Below are positions 42,711-50,948 of a stretch of 64,000 nucleotides of DNA, piece by piece (position 1 is the first letter of the stretch; every line of letters begins with the position of its first letter). A model generated the notes under the pieces. That model was not told the origin of the DNA and ran no database searches. It was given only the letters and a program-made list of their open reading frames with translations. This stretch comes from Aquibium pacificus (GTDB taxonomy: Bacteria > Pseudomonadota > Alphaproteobacteria > Rhizobiales > Rhizobiaceae), in contig NZ_JBDPGJ010000006.1 of assembly GCF_040839445.1 (NCBI RefSeq), positions 62,001 to 126,000 of the forward strand, read 5' to 3'. Both the position numbers and the translations under genes were made by a program.

Positions 42711-43715
42711 TCATGGCTTTTCACCTCCGGACCCATTCGCCTGAAACTCGGTGAAGAGATCGTCAAGCTTGCCCGCAACAAAGTGCGCGAACTCGGGAAC
42801 GGTCTTCTCCTCGAAAACGAGCGCTGTGCGACCGTCCTTCGCCTCGATGCGAGCGCCGCGCTTGCCACCGGGGGCTTTCCAGACGCCTATACTCGGCCGA
42901 GCTTTCGGCTTCCGGCTCTGGAGAGCATTGAGGACCGCATCGAACCTGGTGTCGCTGTCCGCGCTACGGAGCGACGGATCGTCCAGCGCGCGCTCGGCCG
43001 TAGCCAGAGCTGCCTGTTGCTCAAGCTTGTCGGCCAGGGCAAGCCAACGTGCCCTGCCCGACTTCGGTGCCGGTCCGATCTTCTTCACGAGAACGTCCGG
43101 CATGCGACGCGCTACTGCGATGTAACGGCTGATGTCTGCCTTGTCCGTCGCTAGCGCCGAGATGATCGTATGTCGGTCGCAGCCGTCATCCTCGAGATTT
43201 CGCGCGAAGAACGCCTTTTCGATAAACGAGAGATCCTTGCGATCTAGGTTCTCTCGTCCTTGCGCGACGATGAGCTCGCTGTCCGAGAGGTTTCGAACGA
43301 TTGCCTTGACCCCGAGACCCAGCTTCTCGGCGGCACGAAGCCGGCGACGCCCGTAGGCTATCTGGTAGCGTCCTGGAGTATCCGGGCTTGGCCGAACGAG
43401 AACCGGCACTTGCTGGCCATTCTCGGCGATGCTTGTTACGAGCTGATCAAAGGCGAGATCGACCTCCGTCGGAATTCGGTCGGTGATACGTGAGTGATCG
43501 ATCTTCTTCGGGTCGATCGAGACGATCGCGTCCCCTTCGGCGAGTTGCTTCTGAAGTTGGGCCGCCTGTTTTGCGTTTTCCGACATTTCCTGAAGCGATG
43601 CCCCCATTGCGGAGATGGCGCCGGTGCGCACTCTCTCGCTGCCCCGTGGCGTCGCTGTGCCGGAAGCTTCCGGCCGCTTCAGGAAGAGGTTGTTGATTGC
43701 GTCCTTGCGGCTCAT
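42711..43715 (-). CDS. repB: RepB, ParB-type centromere-binding partition protein
   Basis: A 334-residue protein. The ParB/Srx domain is seen in RITDRIPTEVDLAFDQLVTS with SIAENGQQVPVLVRPSPDTP and QIAYGRRRLRAAEKLGLGVK. A helix-turn-helix region (SFIEKAFFARNLEDDGCDRH, ALATDKADISRYIAVARRM) and a C-terminal dimerisation part with the RepB-specific GVWKAPGGKRG follow. It binds the parS palindromes just upstream and works with RepA to segregate plasmid copies. It is the middle gene of the minus-strand repABC operon. Confidence 0.93.
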   Translation of the reverse strand: MSRKDAINNLFLKRPEASGTATPRGSERVRTGAISAMGASLQEMSENAKQAAQLQKQLAEGDAIVSIDPKKIDHSRITDRIPTEVDLAFDQLVTSIAENGQQVPVLVRPSPDTPGRYQIAYGRRRLRAAEKLGLGVKAIVRNLSDSELIVAQGRENLDRKDLSFIEKAFFARNLEDDGCDRHTIISALATDKADISRYIAVARRMPDVLVKKIGPAPKSGRARWLALADKLEQQAALATAERALDDPSLRSADSDTRFDAVLNALQSRKPKARPSIGVWKAPGGKRGARIEAKDGRTALVFEEKTVPEFAHFVAGKLDDLFTEFQANGSGGEKP

Positions 43716-43758
43716 GGCATTCTCCGCGCGGAAGCAAGGGGGAGGGGCCGGCGAGCCT

Positions 43759-43774
43759 GTTGGGAGCTCCCAAC
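43759..43774. promoter_or_regulatory. parS centromere site 1
   Basis: The perfect palindrome GTTGGGAGCTCCCAAC (extends one base each side) fits the repABC parS pattern GTTNNNNGCNNNNAAC and lies in the repA-repB gap. RepB would bind here to load the partition complex. Confidence 0.68.
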
Positions 43775-43816
43775 ACGCATAGTCTCAGGCGCCGCCAAGG
43801 CCCGGGCCGTTCGGTT

Positions 43817-43832
43817 GTTGGGAGCTCCCAAC
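43817..43832. promoter_or_regulatory. parS centromere site 2
   Basis: The same 16-bp palindrome as at 43759-43774 recurs 58 bases away and extends two more bases each side. Two identical sites within 75 bases suggest a compact centromere between repA and repB. Confidence 0.68.
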
Positions 43833-43878
43833 AAACTGGCTGCCGCTGCATCGTCTCGGCGATTGCTGCTCCTTGCTG

Positions 43879-45099
43879 TCATCGCCGCCCCCATGCCTGC
43901 CTCACCAGCGCCTCGATCTCTGCATTGACGGCATCCAGCGACTCCATCGCCCGGTCGTACGTCGATCGTGTGAGGTTTTCCCGACCAATTTCATAGAGCG
44001 TCTGTTTGGTCAGTCCGGCGTCGGAGACCGCCGCCGATTTCACCATCGGGTTCGTCATCACATGGTCATCAAAAAGGTTTCGGAGCAGGGCGGCCACTTT
44101 TGTCTGCGGCGCGTCCTGGGGTTCGAAACGTGTCAGGAGATAGCGGATGAAGTCGAACTTCAGATCGCCTCCGGCATCTTTCACCACGCCAAGCAAATCG
44201 CGCGTCATAAGTAGGAACTGGCTCATCGACGAGACGTCCAGCATCTGCGGATGTACTGTGACGACCATACTTGTCGACGCGCACAGTCCACTCAGCGTCA
44301 GGAAACCGAGCTGAGGAGGGCAATCGATAACGACCACATCATACCGCTCCGCCACCTCGTCGAGAGCCGCAGCGACCCGCGCAAAAAAGATCGTTCCTCC
44401 CGCGCTGTTTGCTGAAGTGAGCGCCCTTGGCGTGGTGTGCTCGAACTCCATCAGTTCGAGATTGCCAGGAACCAGATCAAGCCCGTCGAAATAGGTTGGA
44501 CGAATGACCTCGGCGAGCGGACGCTTGTCGTCATCGTATCGGATCGCCGCATAGAGTGTCTGGTTCGCGCCGACATCAACCTCCGGCAGCACACCCAGCA
44601 GGGCCGAAAGCGACGCCTGCGGATCAAGATCGATCGCCAGGACCCGATATCCATGTAATGCCAGATACTGAGCGAGGTGCGCGGAGGTCGTCGTTTTCCC
44701 GGACCCGCCTTTGAAATTCGTTATCGCGAGCACCTGGAGATGCTCATGCGGACGGCGGTGCGGAACAAACTCGAGCGCATCGCGTCCGCGCGTCGATTGG
44801 GCGAGATATCGGCGGATCGCGTTGATATCCGACAGAGTATAGAGACGACGCCCGTTGCTCGTCGTTTGGGGTTGCGGCCCTTCGCCAGCCAACGTCATTT
44901 TCCGCAGCGTCGAATCTGACACGCCGACGAGTTTGGCGGCCTCTCCCGACGTGAACCTGCGCAACACCTTCTGCGATGACGGGGGGAAGAGCGCCTCGCT
45001 CATCGCTTGCAGTTGAGAACTCAGCAATTCCGCCTGCGCGCCGATCGTCTCGTCCACGCTTGCAAGAAATGTTCTATCAAGTCGAGTTGCCAAGCTCAC
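43879..45099 (-). CDS. repA: RepA, ParA-type partition ATPase
   Basis: A 406-residue Walker-type ATPase. The N-terminal 110 residues contain a MerR-like helix-turn-helix (FTSGEAAKLVGVSDSTLRKM) used for autorepression of repABC. The deviant Walker A motif is AITNFKGGSGKTTTSAHLAQ near residue 125, followed by LAIDLDPQASLSALLG and VVIDCPPQLGFLTLSGLCAS. RepA positions plasmid copies through RepB-parS. The start at ATG 45099 gives normal length. Upstream, GTTAA and TTAAC at about 45189-45205 form a small dyad that could be its operator. Confidence 0.93.
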   Translation of the reverse strand: MSLATRLDRTFLASVDETIGAQAELLSSQLQAMSEALFPPSSQKVLRRFTSGEAAKLVGVSDSTLRKMTLAGEGPQPQTTSNGRRLYTLSDINAIRRYLAQSTRGRDALEFVPHRRPHEHLQVLAITNFKGGSGKTTTSAHLAQYLALHGYRVLAIDLDPQASLSALLGVLPEVDVGANQTLYAAIRYDDDKRPLAEVIRPTYFDGLDLVPGNLELMEFEHTTPRALTSANSAGGTIFFARVAAALDEVAERYDVVVIDCPPQLGFLTLSGLCASTSMVVTVHPQMLDVSSMSQFLLMTRDLLGVVKDAGGDLKFDFIRYLLTRFEPQDAPQTKVAALLRNLFDDHVMTNPMVKSAAVSDAGLTKQTLYEIGRENLTRSTYDRAMESLDAVNAEIEALVRQAWGRR

Positions 45100-45494
45100 G
45101 CTTCGTTTCTTTCATCACGGATTTTTTGACGCAATCGCCATTTTGCCGTGACGATACCAACAAACCATGCCGGCGCAAGAACTTAATGGTTAACGATACC
45201 TTAACACGAACCGCCGACAGAGTGAGGGACGGAGAGGCTGCTCCGCATTTTCTCTCTGTCTTTTCAATGTGTTACCGATCCGCTTTGGGCGCGAGAGTAC
45301 CAAGCTGTCGCTAACACTTCTACTAGGCTCAAGCGGCTGCTCGGCGCATGCTGGTCGCGCGCTAAGGGCGAAATCGGCCGACTCGGAACCCTCTCACCGT
45401 AGAATCACTCATAGTTTCACTAGTCGCGACCTTAGCCGAAATCAGGCCCCTTGCCCCCGTCCAACGGAACCGGACGCTTGGTGATCAGATTTGT
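45100..45494. other. repABC promoter/leader region, no gene
   Basis: A 395-base stretch upstream of repA. It includes an AT-rich part at 45100-45215 with the GTTAA-TTAAC dyad near 45189, the probable repABC promoter and RepA operator. The part from about 45300 to 45480 shows no supportable gene and may be upstream debris of the trbB remnant that follows. Confidence 0.4.
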
Positions 45495-45965
45495 GTTGCG
45501 CTTTGACGACGCACGTGTCGTCAAGATCTTGCTCAATCCACAGATGGCCAGCTGTTCATCGAATGTCTCGGCCACGGGCTTGTCACCGTTGGCGAGATGA
45601 GCTCGGCCGCGGGCGAGATCGTCATCAGCTGCAATCCTGGGGCAGATGACGAGCAGCCCATCATCAGGACGAACTGCCGATCGGCGGGCATCGGTTTGAG
45701 GGATTGCTGCCGCCCATCGTCTCTCGGCCGACCTTCACGATCCGCGGACATGCGTCGAGGCTGATCCCTCTCGATGACTATGTGTCTTCCAACATCATGA
45801 CGGAGCGTCAGCCGACGTCATTCGCAACGCGATTGAATCCCGGCTCAACATCGTGATCCTCCGGCGGGACGAGATCGGGGCAAGACCACGCTCGCCAACG
45901 CGGTGATCTCGGAAATCGTCGAGCCTGCACCTGAGGACCGCATCGTCATCCTTGAGGACTCTTCG
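45495..45965 (+). pseudogene. trbB: trbB conjugal-transfer ATPase, decayed remnant
   Basis: Pieces of a TrbB/VirB11-type ATPase are recognisable in changing frames. They are LRFDDARVVKILLNP in the first, DGQLFIECLGHGLVTVGEMS then SAAGEIVIS in another, the region around RHASRLIPLDDYVSSNIMTE in a third, and VIRNAIESRLNIVI followed by a damaged P-loop (KTTLANAVISEIVE recoverable after shifts). Several frameshifts and stops exclude function. It indicates that the plasmid or an ancestor once carried a Trb mating-pair system next to repABC, as in many Agrobacterium and Rhizobium plasmids. Confidence 0.62.
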
Positions 45966-45997
45966 AAGAGTCAGCGGCGTGCTCGGCGCCGGCGGTG

Positions 45998-47239
45998 CTA
46001 GATCGGGAGTGAAATCTGCACCGCCGTTCCATGTCCAGGCCGCGACGCAATTGTGAGTGTCCCGCGCAAGGCAGAAACCATCTGCGCGCACCCCGCCAGA
46101 CCGAGCCCAGTGTGCCTTCCGGCCTTCGTCGAGAAGAACGGCATCTTTGCACGAGCCAATACATCTGGCGGCATACCCGGTCCATTGTCGATGATATCAA
46201 GAAGCAGCCGCCGTTGCCGCTTTATCGGCCTGTCCGCAATTCTCGCAACGATCTTGACCAACCCATCAGGATTTTCGCCAAGTGCGGCTTCGGCGTTCTG
46301 GAGGATCTCATCGAGGACAAGCCACATTTGCGCTGCGGGAAGACTTGCAGCGCCAGCATCATGCGCGATCCGAAGCTCCAGCGCCGTGTGTCGGCTGGCC
46401 TTCAGGTCCTCGAGCGTTTCCGAAAGCCTTTTGCGACGCACCTCAGCGTCAGCGTAGGCTACAGTGTTCAGACCAGTCGTAATGGTGTCGAGCTGCTTGA
46501 CGGCCTCGCGTGCTGCAGCGAGCATTTCGGGATATCGGACAGTTTCTTCACTTTGGTAGTCGAGAAAAAACCTTAGGGCAGTGACGCGTGACCGTGTCAT
46601 GTGCGCGAAAAGCGTCGAGAACGAACTGAGTTGCTGGTCCCGGCGCCGGGCAAATGCATTTCGTAGATGAAGAACGGTGTAGCAAGCGGCCGCGAGCGTA
46701 AGCGCAGCAGCAAATAAGAACCTGTTCCTTGAGGCGGCCGCACCAATGTGCGAGGCCGCGTTCAGCGCCTCTGCGTGCGCGACTGCCGTGCCCGAGACCT
46801 CGAACATGCGCTGCTCCAAACCGGGCATAACCTTCAGTGCAGCGCCGAAATTGGTAGAGCCTTTCACTAAGGGATCGAGGTGGGTCTGAGCGATCGTGTG
46901 AAGCTCGTTCAATAGCTGCATATCGCGATCGCGCAGGAATTTCGGGGCATAGTCGAGCTTCAGCAGCTGGCCGACGTTCGCATCGAGCAAGAAGGTCTGG
47001 CGCGACAGGTCGCTTGCCAGTTGTCCTGTAGCGGCCGATAGTTTCAAATCACCATGGATGCGAGCAAGATGCTCCCTGATTTGAGTTGTTCGCCATTGGA
47101 TCTCATAGTTCTGGCTATAATTCAGATCTGACTCTGCTCGGTAGTGCTCGGAGCGAAAGAAGGCCCAAACCGAGAGGAGTAGCGCTGCACCTATGGCGAT
47201 GAAGGGTAGGGCAGCTTTGATGCCGGTCAGGGGTGTCAT
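45998..47239 (-). CDS. Membrane sensor histidine kinase with all-helical periplasmic domain
   Basis: A 413-residue protein. A first membrane helix (ALPFIAIGAALLLSVWAFFR) is followed by a periplasmic helical domain of about 130 residues, a second helix (LFAAALTLAAACYTVLHLRN) and the kinase part. The HATPase domain is complete: LVLDEILQNAEAALGENPDG (N box), LLDIIDNGPGMPPDVLARAK and GRHTGLGLAGCAQM. The phosphoacceptor box is not of the usual HELRTP form; the nearest candidate is LFAHMTRSRVTALRFF. ATG 47239 overlaps the preceding stop by 4 bases. It is the last gene of an operon that begins with a response regulator, its likely partner. Confidence 0.85.
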   Translation of the reverse strand: MTPLTGIKAALPFIAIGAALLLSVWAFFRSEHYRAESDLNYSQNYEIQWRTTQIREHLARIHGDLKLSAATGQLASDLSRQTFLLDANVGQLLKLDYAPKFLRDRDMQLLNELHTIAQTHLDPLVKGSTNFGAALKVMPGLEQRMFEVSGTAVAHAEALNAASHIGAAASRNRFLFAAALTLAAACYTVLHLRNAFARRRDQQLSSFSTLFAHMTRSRVTALRFFLDYQSEETVRYPEMLAAAREAVKQLDTITTGLNTVAYADAEVRRKRLSETLEDLKASRHTALELRIAHDAGAASLPAAQMWLVLDEILQNAEAALGENPDGLVKIVARIADRPIKRQRRLLLDIIDNGPGMPPDVLARAKMPFFSTKAGRHTGLGLAGCAQMVSALRGTLTIASRPGHGTAVQISLPI

Positions 47240-47781
47240 TGCACCGGTCGAACCGCGACGACGAACCAGACCCAAATGGAATTGCGGGCCGGCACGTATG
47301 CCGTCGGAAGTTCTTCATAGGGCCATACCAGGAAAATTGGACCCTGTTCTTCAGGGGCGAGGGGCGTGAAAGCCTGGTCCTGCGAACACCTCTTCGATTC
47401 ACGGTCCGCATCGGTGCAGCCGCGATCGATCGCGAAAATCGGACCGTAGGAGCGGATCTCGTCCAGCGTGATCTCCGACGTGAAATTGTCGTAAGCGATG
47501 AATTGGACCGACGCGTTCGCATCAAGTTCGTGCTTACGGAGAACGTCGAGGATTCTCGGTCCCCGGAACGTGACGGTTTCTCCCTCCTTGGTCCACGGCG
47601 TGCGCGTCTCGATCGCCACGTTTTCGTATTCAGTCCTCAGCTGCTCGACGTTGTGCCGAGCTGCGGGTCCGCGTGTGGCGTCCTCGATGGTGAGCACGTT
47701 TGGATCCGTGTAGGCGGCGAAAGCCAGTGTAATGGATGCGACGGCGCCACAGGCGGATACAGCGAGAGTTCTAAGTCGCAT
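47236..47781 (-). CDS. Secreted protein resembling a molybdopterin-oxidoreductase-type domain
   Basis: A 181-residue protein with a signal peptide (RLRTLAVSACGAVASITLAF then AAYTDP). The mature part has TPWTKEGETVTFRGPRILDV, LDANASVQFIAYDNFTSEIT and LPTAYVPARNSIWVWFVVAV. This resembles small periplasmic proteins related to the sulfite-oxidase-like molybdopterin domain. The cofactor-binding cysteine of true enzymes is not evident, so it may be a ligand-sensing or structural variant. It sits between an FkbM methyltransferase gene (11-base overlap) and the kinase gene (4-base overlap). A role as a periplasmic input partner of the kinase is an inference. Confidence 0.62.
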   Translation of the reverse strand: MRLRTLAVSACGAVASITLAFAAYTDPNVLTIEDATRGPAARHNVEQLRTEYENVAIETRTPWTKEGETVTFRGPRILDVLRKHELDANASVQFIAYDNFTSEITLDEIRSYGPIFAIDRGCTDADRESKRCSQDQAFTPLAPEEQGPIFLVWPYEELPTAYVPARNSIWVWFVVAVRPVQ

Positions 47782-48472
47782 GTGCAATCTCCGCATCGAA
47801 CTGTCTTTCACCGTCGTCAACAGAATAGAGCACACAAGGCCCGCTTGATCCTCGCGGGTCGTAGATGAGCCCTTTGCGTGCAAGTGCGTCGCCGATCGCC
47901 TGGACTCCAGCCAGGCCGTAAAGATGATCGTGTAGTTCGAGGAAAATGCGTTCGACGCCGGCGAGCTTTGCATGCTGCACCAGCTCGAGTTCGGAACCTT
48001 CGATATCCATGACCAGGACATTGATACCGTGCGCCTGGAGAAAGGTGTCGATGTCGGAAGAGGGGACCTGGATGACTTGCTCGTATGGGCCCTGCTCGGC
48101 AAACCGAGAGGACATCCAGAAGTCGCTCCGCTGGAAGAACTCAACCTTCGTTGGCGATCCGGCGGCCAAGATGCCATTTGTCAGCGTGACGTTGTCGCTG
48201 CAGTTCAAATCGATTACGCGTTGTGCCAATCGCGCCGTTCGAGGATCTGCTTCAAAGCTCCAAACCCGAACGCCTTCTATCGAAGCGATGATTGACGTGA
48301 TCACCCCCAAGCCGGCGCCTAGTTCCAAGACGCGGTCGTTTGGTTGGATCGCGCGTCGGACTCTCCGGGCCTCGTTGGCCTCGTACTGTCCGGTCGTCAG
48401 AGCAGACCAGATTTCCGACGATACTTCCGCCGCGTCGATAGGGAGTTGAATACCGTGTACGTCAAGACTCAT
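47771..48472 (-). CDS. FkbM-family methyltransferase
   Basis: A 233-residue cytoplasmic protein. The SAM-binding motif is DRVLELGAGLGVITSIIASI near residue 45, followed by VWSFEADPRTARLAQRVIDL and the FkbM-type later motifs DIDTFLQAHGINVLVMDIEG and RIFLELHDHLYGLAG. FkbM enzymes O-methylate small molecules or glycans; substrates vary. ATG 48472, 4 bases after the response-regulator stop, is chosen over an upstream start at 48502. Inclusion of a methyltransferase in a two-component operon is unusual and suggests modification of a signal or surface molecule. Confidence 0.83.
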   Translation of the reverse strand: MSLDVHGIQLPIDAAEVSSEIWSALTTGQYEANEARRVRRAIQPNDRVLELGAGLGVITSIIASIEGVRVWSFEADPRTARLAQRVIDLNCSDNVTLTNGILAAGSPTKVEFFQRSDFWMSSRFAEQGPYEQVIQVPSSDIDTFLQAHGINVLVMDIEGSELELVQHAKLAGVERIFLELHDHLYGLAGVQAIGDALARKGLIYDPRGSSGPCVLYSVDDGERQFDAEIAHAT

Positions 48473-48476
48473 GTTA

Positions 48477-49103
48477 TCAAAGCCCCTTCGGCAAGGGACC
48501 AAGCTTCAAGAGCTTTGCACGTGCCTGTTTGTAATATCTTTCGGCACTCGACGGATCGATATTGAACTCTTTCGCCATCTTCTCAAATATCTCTCGCCTT
48601 GTTTCCTCTGGCCTTCGCCCGAGCAACAGCTCGATGACGCGCCCTTCACGAGGTGTAAGCCCTGAAATATTGACTTCCAGAGTTTGGGCGTCGGATACCG
48701 AATAGCGCAACGGGAACGCATCGTGCGCTACCTCGCCAAGAATCTCGCACAACGTTCCGGGCGACAAACCTGTTTTCGCAACATAGGCTGAAGCCCCAAG
48801 GGCACGACACGCGATCGCTTCATCGTTGCTGTCGGACCCAGTGACGACAATATGGATAGCCGTCGGTGCGGATCGGATCACCGTCTCGACAACCAAAAGA
48901 CGGTCCCGACGTGACGTTGGATCGAAGCCGGGCAGGCCTGGGTCGGTCACGACGAGATCGAAATGATCTTCGGCCAGCAAGCGTTGGGCCATCGCGAACG
49001 TTTGTGCGCCTGAGATGAAGCAATCGTCCAAGCCGGCCTGCAGTTCGGCCATAAGGGCTTGGCGCATCAGATTCTGATCTTCGACGACCAAGGCTTTGCG
49101 CAT
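48477..49103 (-). CDS. LuxR/NarL-type response regulator
   Basis: A 208-residue protein. The receiver domain has the acidic pair in LVVEDQNLMRQAL, the phosphoacceptor aspartate in DLVVTDPGLPGFD and the lysine in AYVAKTGLS. The C-terminal helix-turn-helix (ISGLTPREGRVIELLLGRRP, FNIDPSSAERYYKQARAKL) resembles a LuxR domain but with an altered recognition helix and a longer insert (ETRREIFEKMAK). It heads the four-gene operon and presumably receives phosphate from the kinase encoded at its end. Targets might include the adjacent transfer or replication genes; this is only positional reasoning. Confidence 0.85.
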   Translation of the reverse strand: MRKALVVEDQNLMRQALMAELQAGLDDCFISGAQTFAMAQRLLAEDHFDLVVTDPGLPGFDPTSRRDRLLVVETVIRSAPTAIHIVVTGSDSNDEAIACRALGASAYVAKTGLSPGTLCEILGEVAHDAFPLRYSVSDAQTLEVNISGLTPREGRVIELLLGRRPEETRREIFEKMAKEFNIDPSSAERYYKQARAKLLKLGPLPKGL

Positions 49104-49326
49104 AGGAGAACTCCGAGTTCGATCCTCGTTGTGCCCTGCCCATGCCGTGACTCAACAAACGACATTCGATCAGAAATTGATAGGGATGGTCCCATCCCCC
49201 TCGGTGAAAAACGGGAGACACCCATCCCTAGCGCACCATCGCGCAGGATGTCAGGAACTGTCGAGGAGCCCAGGGCGGCTTGGTGATCCGGGAATCACAT
49301 TCCGGAATCTTCTTGGTTGAGAGAAG

Positions 49327-49689
49327 ATGAGCGGACGTTTCGATCGGTCAAGAAGGGCAATTTCGCCGGCAATCGCCGGTCATCGACGAGCGCGCGCGCA
49401 ACGGACAGCGCTCGAAGGGCTGACATGGCCAGGCTGGTCACTTCTGCGTTATCTGAATTTGATCTTCATGCGATGGCGAGAGCAACGGGCTTTGTCGAAG
49501 GTGATTCTGGTTGTTCCCGCAACCCGGGATGACGCTCGCTGTAAACTGGTCTATCTCATGGCCACTATGATTGCGGACGGGACGCCCATTCAATCGGATG
49601 ACGTCGCCAAAGTTGTCGACACTCTGCGACCTCATCGGGACAGCCTATCCGACTGTCTCAGGAAGTCAGCGGCCTCGTCCATAAGATAG
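49327..49689 (+). CDS. Hypothetical small basic protein
   Basis: A 120-residue open frame from ATG 49327, preceded by GAGAAG. The N-terminal 40 residues are arginine-rich; the rest contains KVILVVPATRDDARCKLVYL and ADGTPIQSDDVAKVVDTLRP. No family is recognised and no signal peptide or membrane helix is evident. It stands alone between the two-component operon and the secreted-protein operon, both on the opposite strand. It may be a real small plasmid gene, but a chance frame in GC-rich DNA is also possible. The 220 bases before it hold the response-regulator promoter region. Confidence 0.35.
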   Translation: MSGRFDRSRRAISPAIAGHRRARAQRTALEGLTWPGWSLLRYLNLIFMRWREQRALSKVILVVPATRDDARCKLVYLMATMIADGTPIQSDDVAKVVDTLRPHRDSLSDCLRKSAASSIR

Positions 49690-49745
49690 GCGCAGCACTG
49701 GCCGCTGGCAGGTAGTCGGATCCAGGAGGCATCGCACGCCGGGAG

Positions 49746-50231
49746 CTATCGCTTCAGATTGAACCAATGCCGCGTGACGTTGCCATCGTCATGGGTGATG
49801 TCGAAGTAATACGGATCCTCACGCATTGGCCTAGACATGGTGAGGGTCTGCTCGCAACCATCGCGCCCACCGAAGCCTAAGGGGCACGTATTTCGAACCT
49901 GTACGCAGAGGTCGGGTTGTCCAGCGCCGTGGTCCTGGTTGCTTGATCCAACGCTCCATCCAGCAGGGCATTCGTCGTACGCTTCATAGCCCGGCTTTCC
50001 GGTCCCGGCTTCCGGGCAGGTCGGCCACGAAAATCCCCAGCCTCGCATTGCCGAGATCAACCGATTCATCGGTGGGTGGCACGCCGGCACGCCCCGCCAG
50101 GATGGATCGGAGGACGACGCGCATAGAAGCACTTCGCAGCCCCACTCGCTCGCTTCGGCGCGATCGCCGAGCCAAAACCACGTGGCTGCGGACAGGGCCG
50201 CTGCAAGCGCGATACGCCTGACAGGGTTCAT
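49746..50231 (-). CDS. Secreted cysteine-rich protein of the conjugation region
   Basis: A 161-residue protein with a signal peptide (NPVRRIALAAALSAATWFWL then GDRAEAS). The mature part is rich in cysteines, tryptophans and prolines: WGCEVLLCASSSDPSWRGVP, CHPPMNRLISAMRGWGFSWP, TCPEAGTG, YDECPAGWS. At least eight cysteines suggest disulfide bonds. It ends DDGNVTRHWFNL. Proteins with this pattern are, as I recall, found next to VirB-type operons in rhizobial plasmids, but no function is known. ATG 50231 has GAGGAGA upstream. It is the last gene of the operon with three SNase-like genes and starts 21 bases after the third. Confidence 0.7.
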   Translation of the reverse strand: MNPVRRIALAAALSAATWFWLGDRAEASEWGCEVLLCASSSDPSWRGVPACHPPMNRLISAMRGWGFSWPTCPEAGTGKPGYEAYDECPAGWSVGSSNQDHGAGQPDLCVQVRNTCPLGFGGRDGCEQTLTMSRPMREDPYYFDITHDDGNVTRHWFNLKR

Positions 50232-50252
50232 GGGATGTCTCCTCAAACGAGC

Positions 50253-50948
50253 CTATCGATCTGTTCGTCTCGGACGCTTGCGTGCATCCTTGAACGGCGG
50301 CGAAATCTCGCTCTCGCGTTCGGCGAGCAGATTGAAGTCGGCGATCGGCCGTCGTGACAGCGTGCGGTCTACTGCCTTGGCTCGCCATTCCGGCATGTCC
50401 AACACGTAGGTCGCCCACATGCCGTGGCGGGCGGACATGGCGTATTGCTGCCAGGTCACATATTCGGCAGGCGCCGGAGACATTGTTTTTGCCCAGCCGA
50501 CTCGCAGCATTTCCAGGGCGAGGTCTCGGCCGCGGACCGAGCAGCGGCCGAGAAGGGCGCCGTCAATATCGGGCGCTTGAACCGTGCAGGTAACATGGGC
50601 GCTGCCCACCGTTCGTTTCAGCCAGGCCTTCGCCAGCGGGCCGCATGGCACGGGCTTCGGGATCGCACTGTCGCCATGCCGGAGGGGGTCGTACGACCAT
50701 TGGGGCAGTTCGCAGGAATCGATCGAAGCGAGACGTACCCTATGGGCCCCTATGGGGAACCACAGCGTTTGCCCATCGATGACGGATGTGCGCCCGGAGA
50801 TTTTGAGGGTGCCGGTCCCATCGGGAATTAGTTCCGCGTCGGCGGTGGACGTGCCCCGATCGTGCAATAGGTCGGCTGCACGGGCGGGGTAGGGCAGGGC
50901 GGTCATCAGCAGCGCGAGCATGCTCGCGTGAACCAGCGCTCGATTCAC
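50253..50948 (-). CDS. Secreted thermonuclease (SNase)-like protein, third of a trio
   Basis: A 231-residue protein from GTG 50948 with a signal peptide (ALVHASMLALLMTALPYPAR then AADLL). The SNase-like barrel shows VIDGQTLWFPIGAHRVRLAS then IDSCELPQWSYD, where the active-site arginine and a glutamate after the DSC triplet are kept. A later VRGRDLALEMLRVGWAKTM has the second arginine. Of the three paralogues it is the one closest to a working nuclease. A cysteine pair (DSCE and VPCG) suggests a disulfide. The tail of 60 residues is basic. It overlaps the preceding gene by 4 bases; the long open frame upstream of 50948 is not part of the gene. Confidence 0.72.
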   Translation of the reverse strand: MNRALVHASMLALLMTALPYPARAADLLHDRGTSTADAELIPDGTGTLKISGRTSVIDGQTLWFPIGAHRVRLASIDSCELPQWSYDPLRHGDSAIPKPVPCGPLAKAWLKRTVGSAHVTCTVQAPDIDGALLGRCSVRGRDLALEMLRVGWAKTMSPAPAEYVTWQQYAMSARHGMWATYVLDMPEWRAKAVDRTLSRRPIADFNLLAERESEISPPFKDARKRPRRTDR

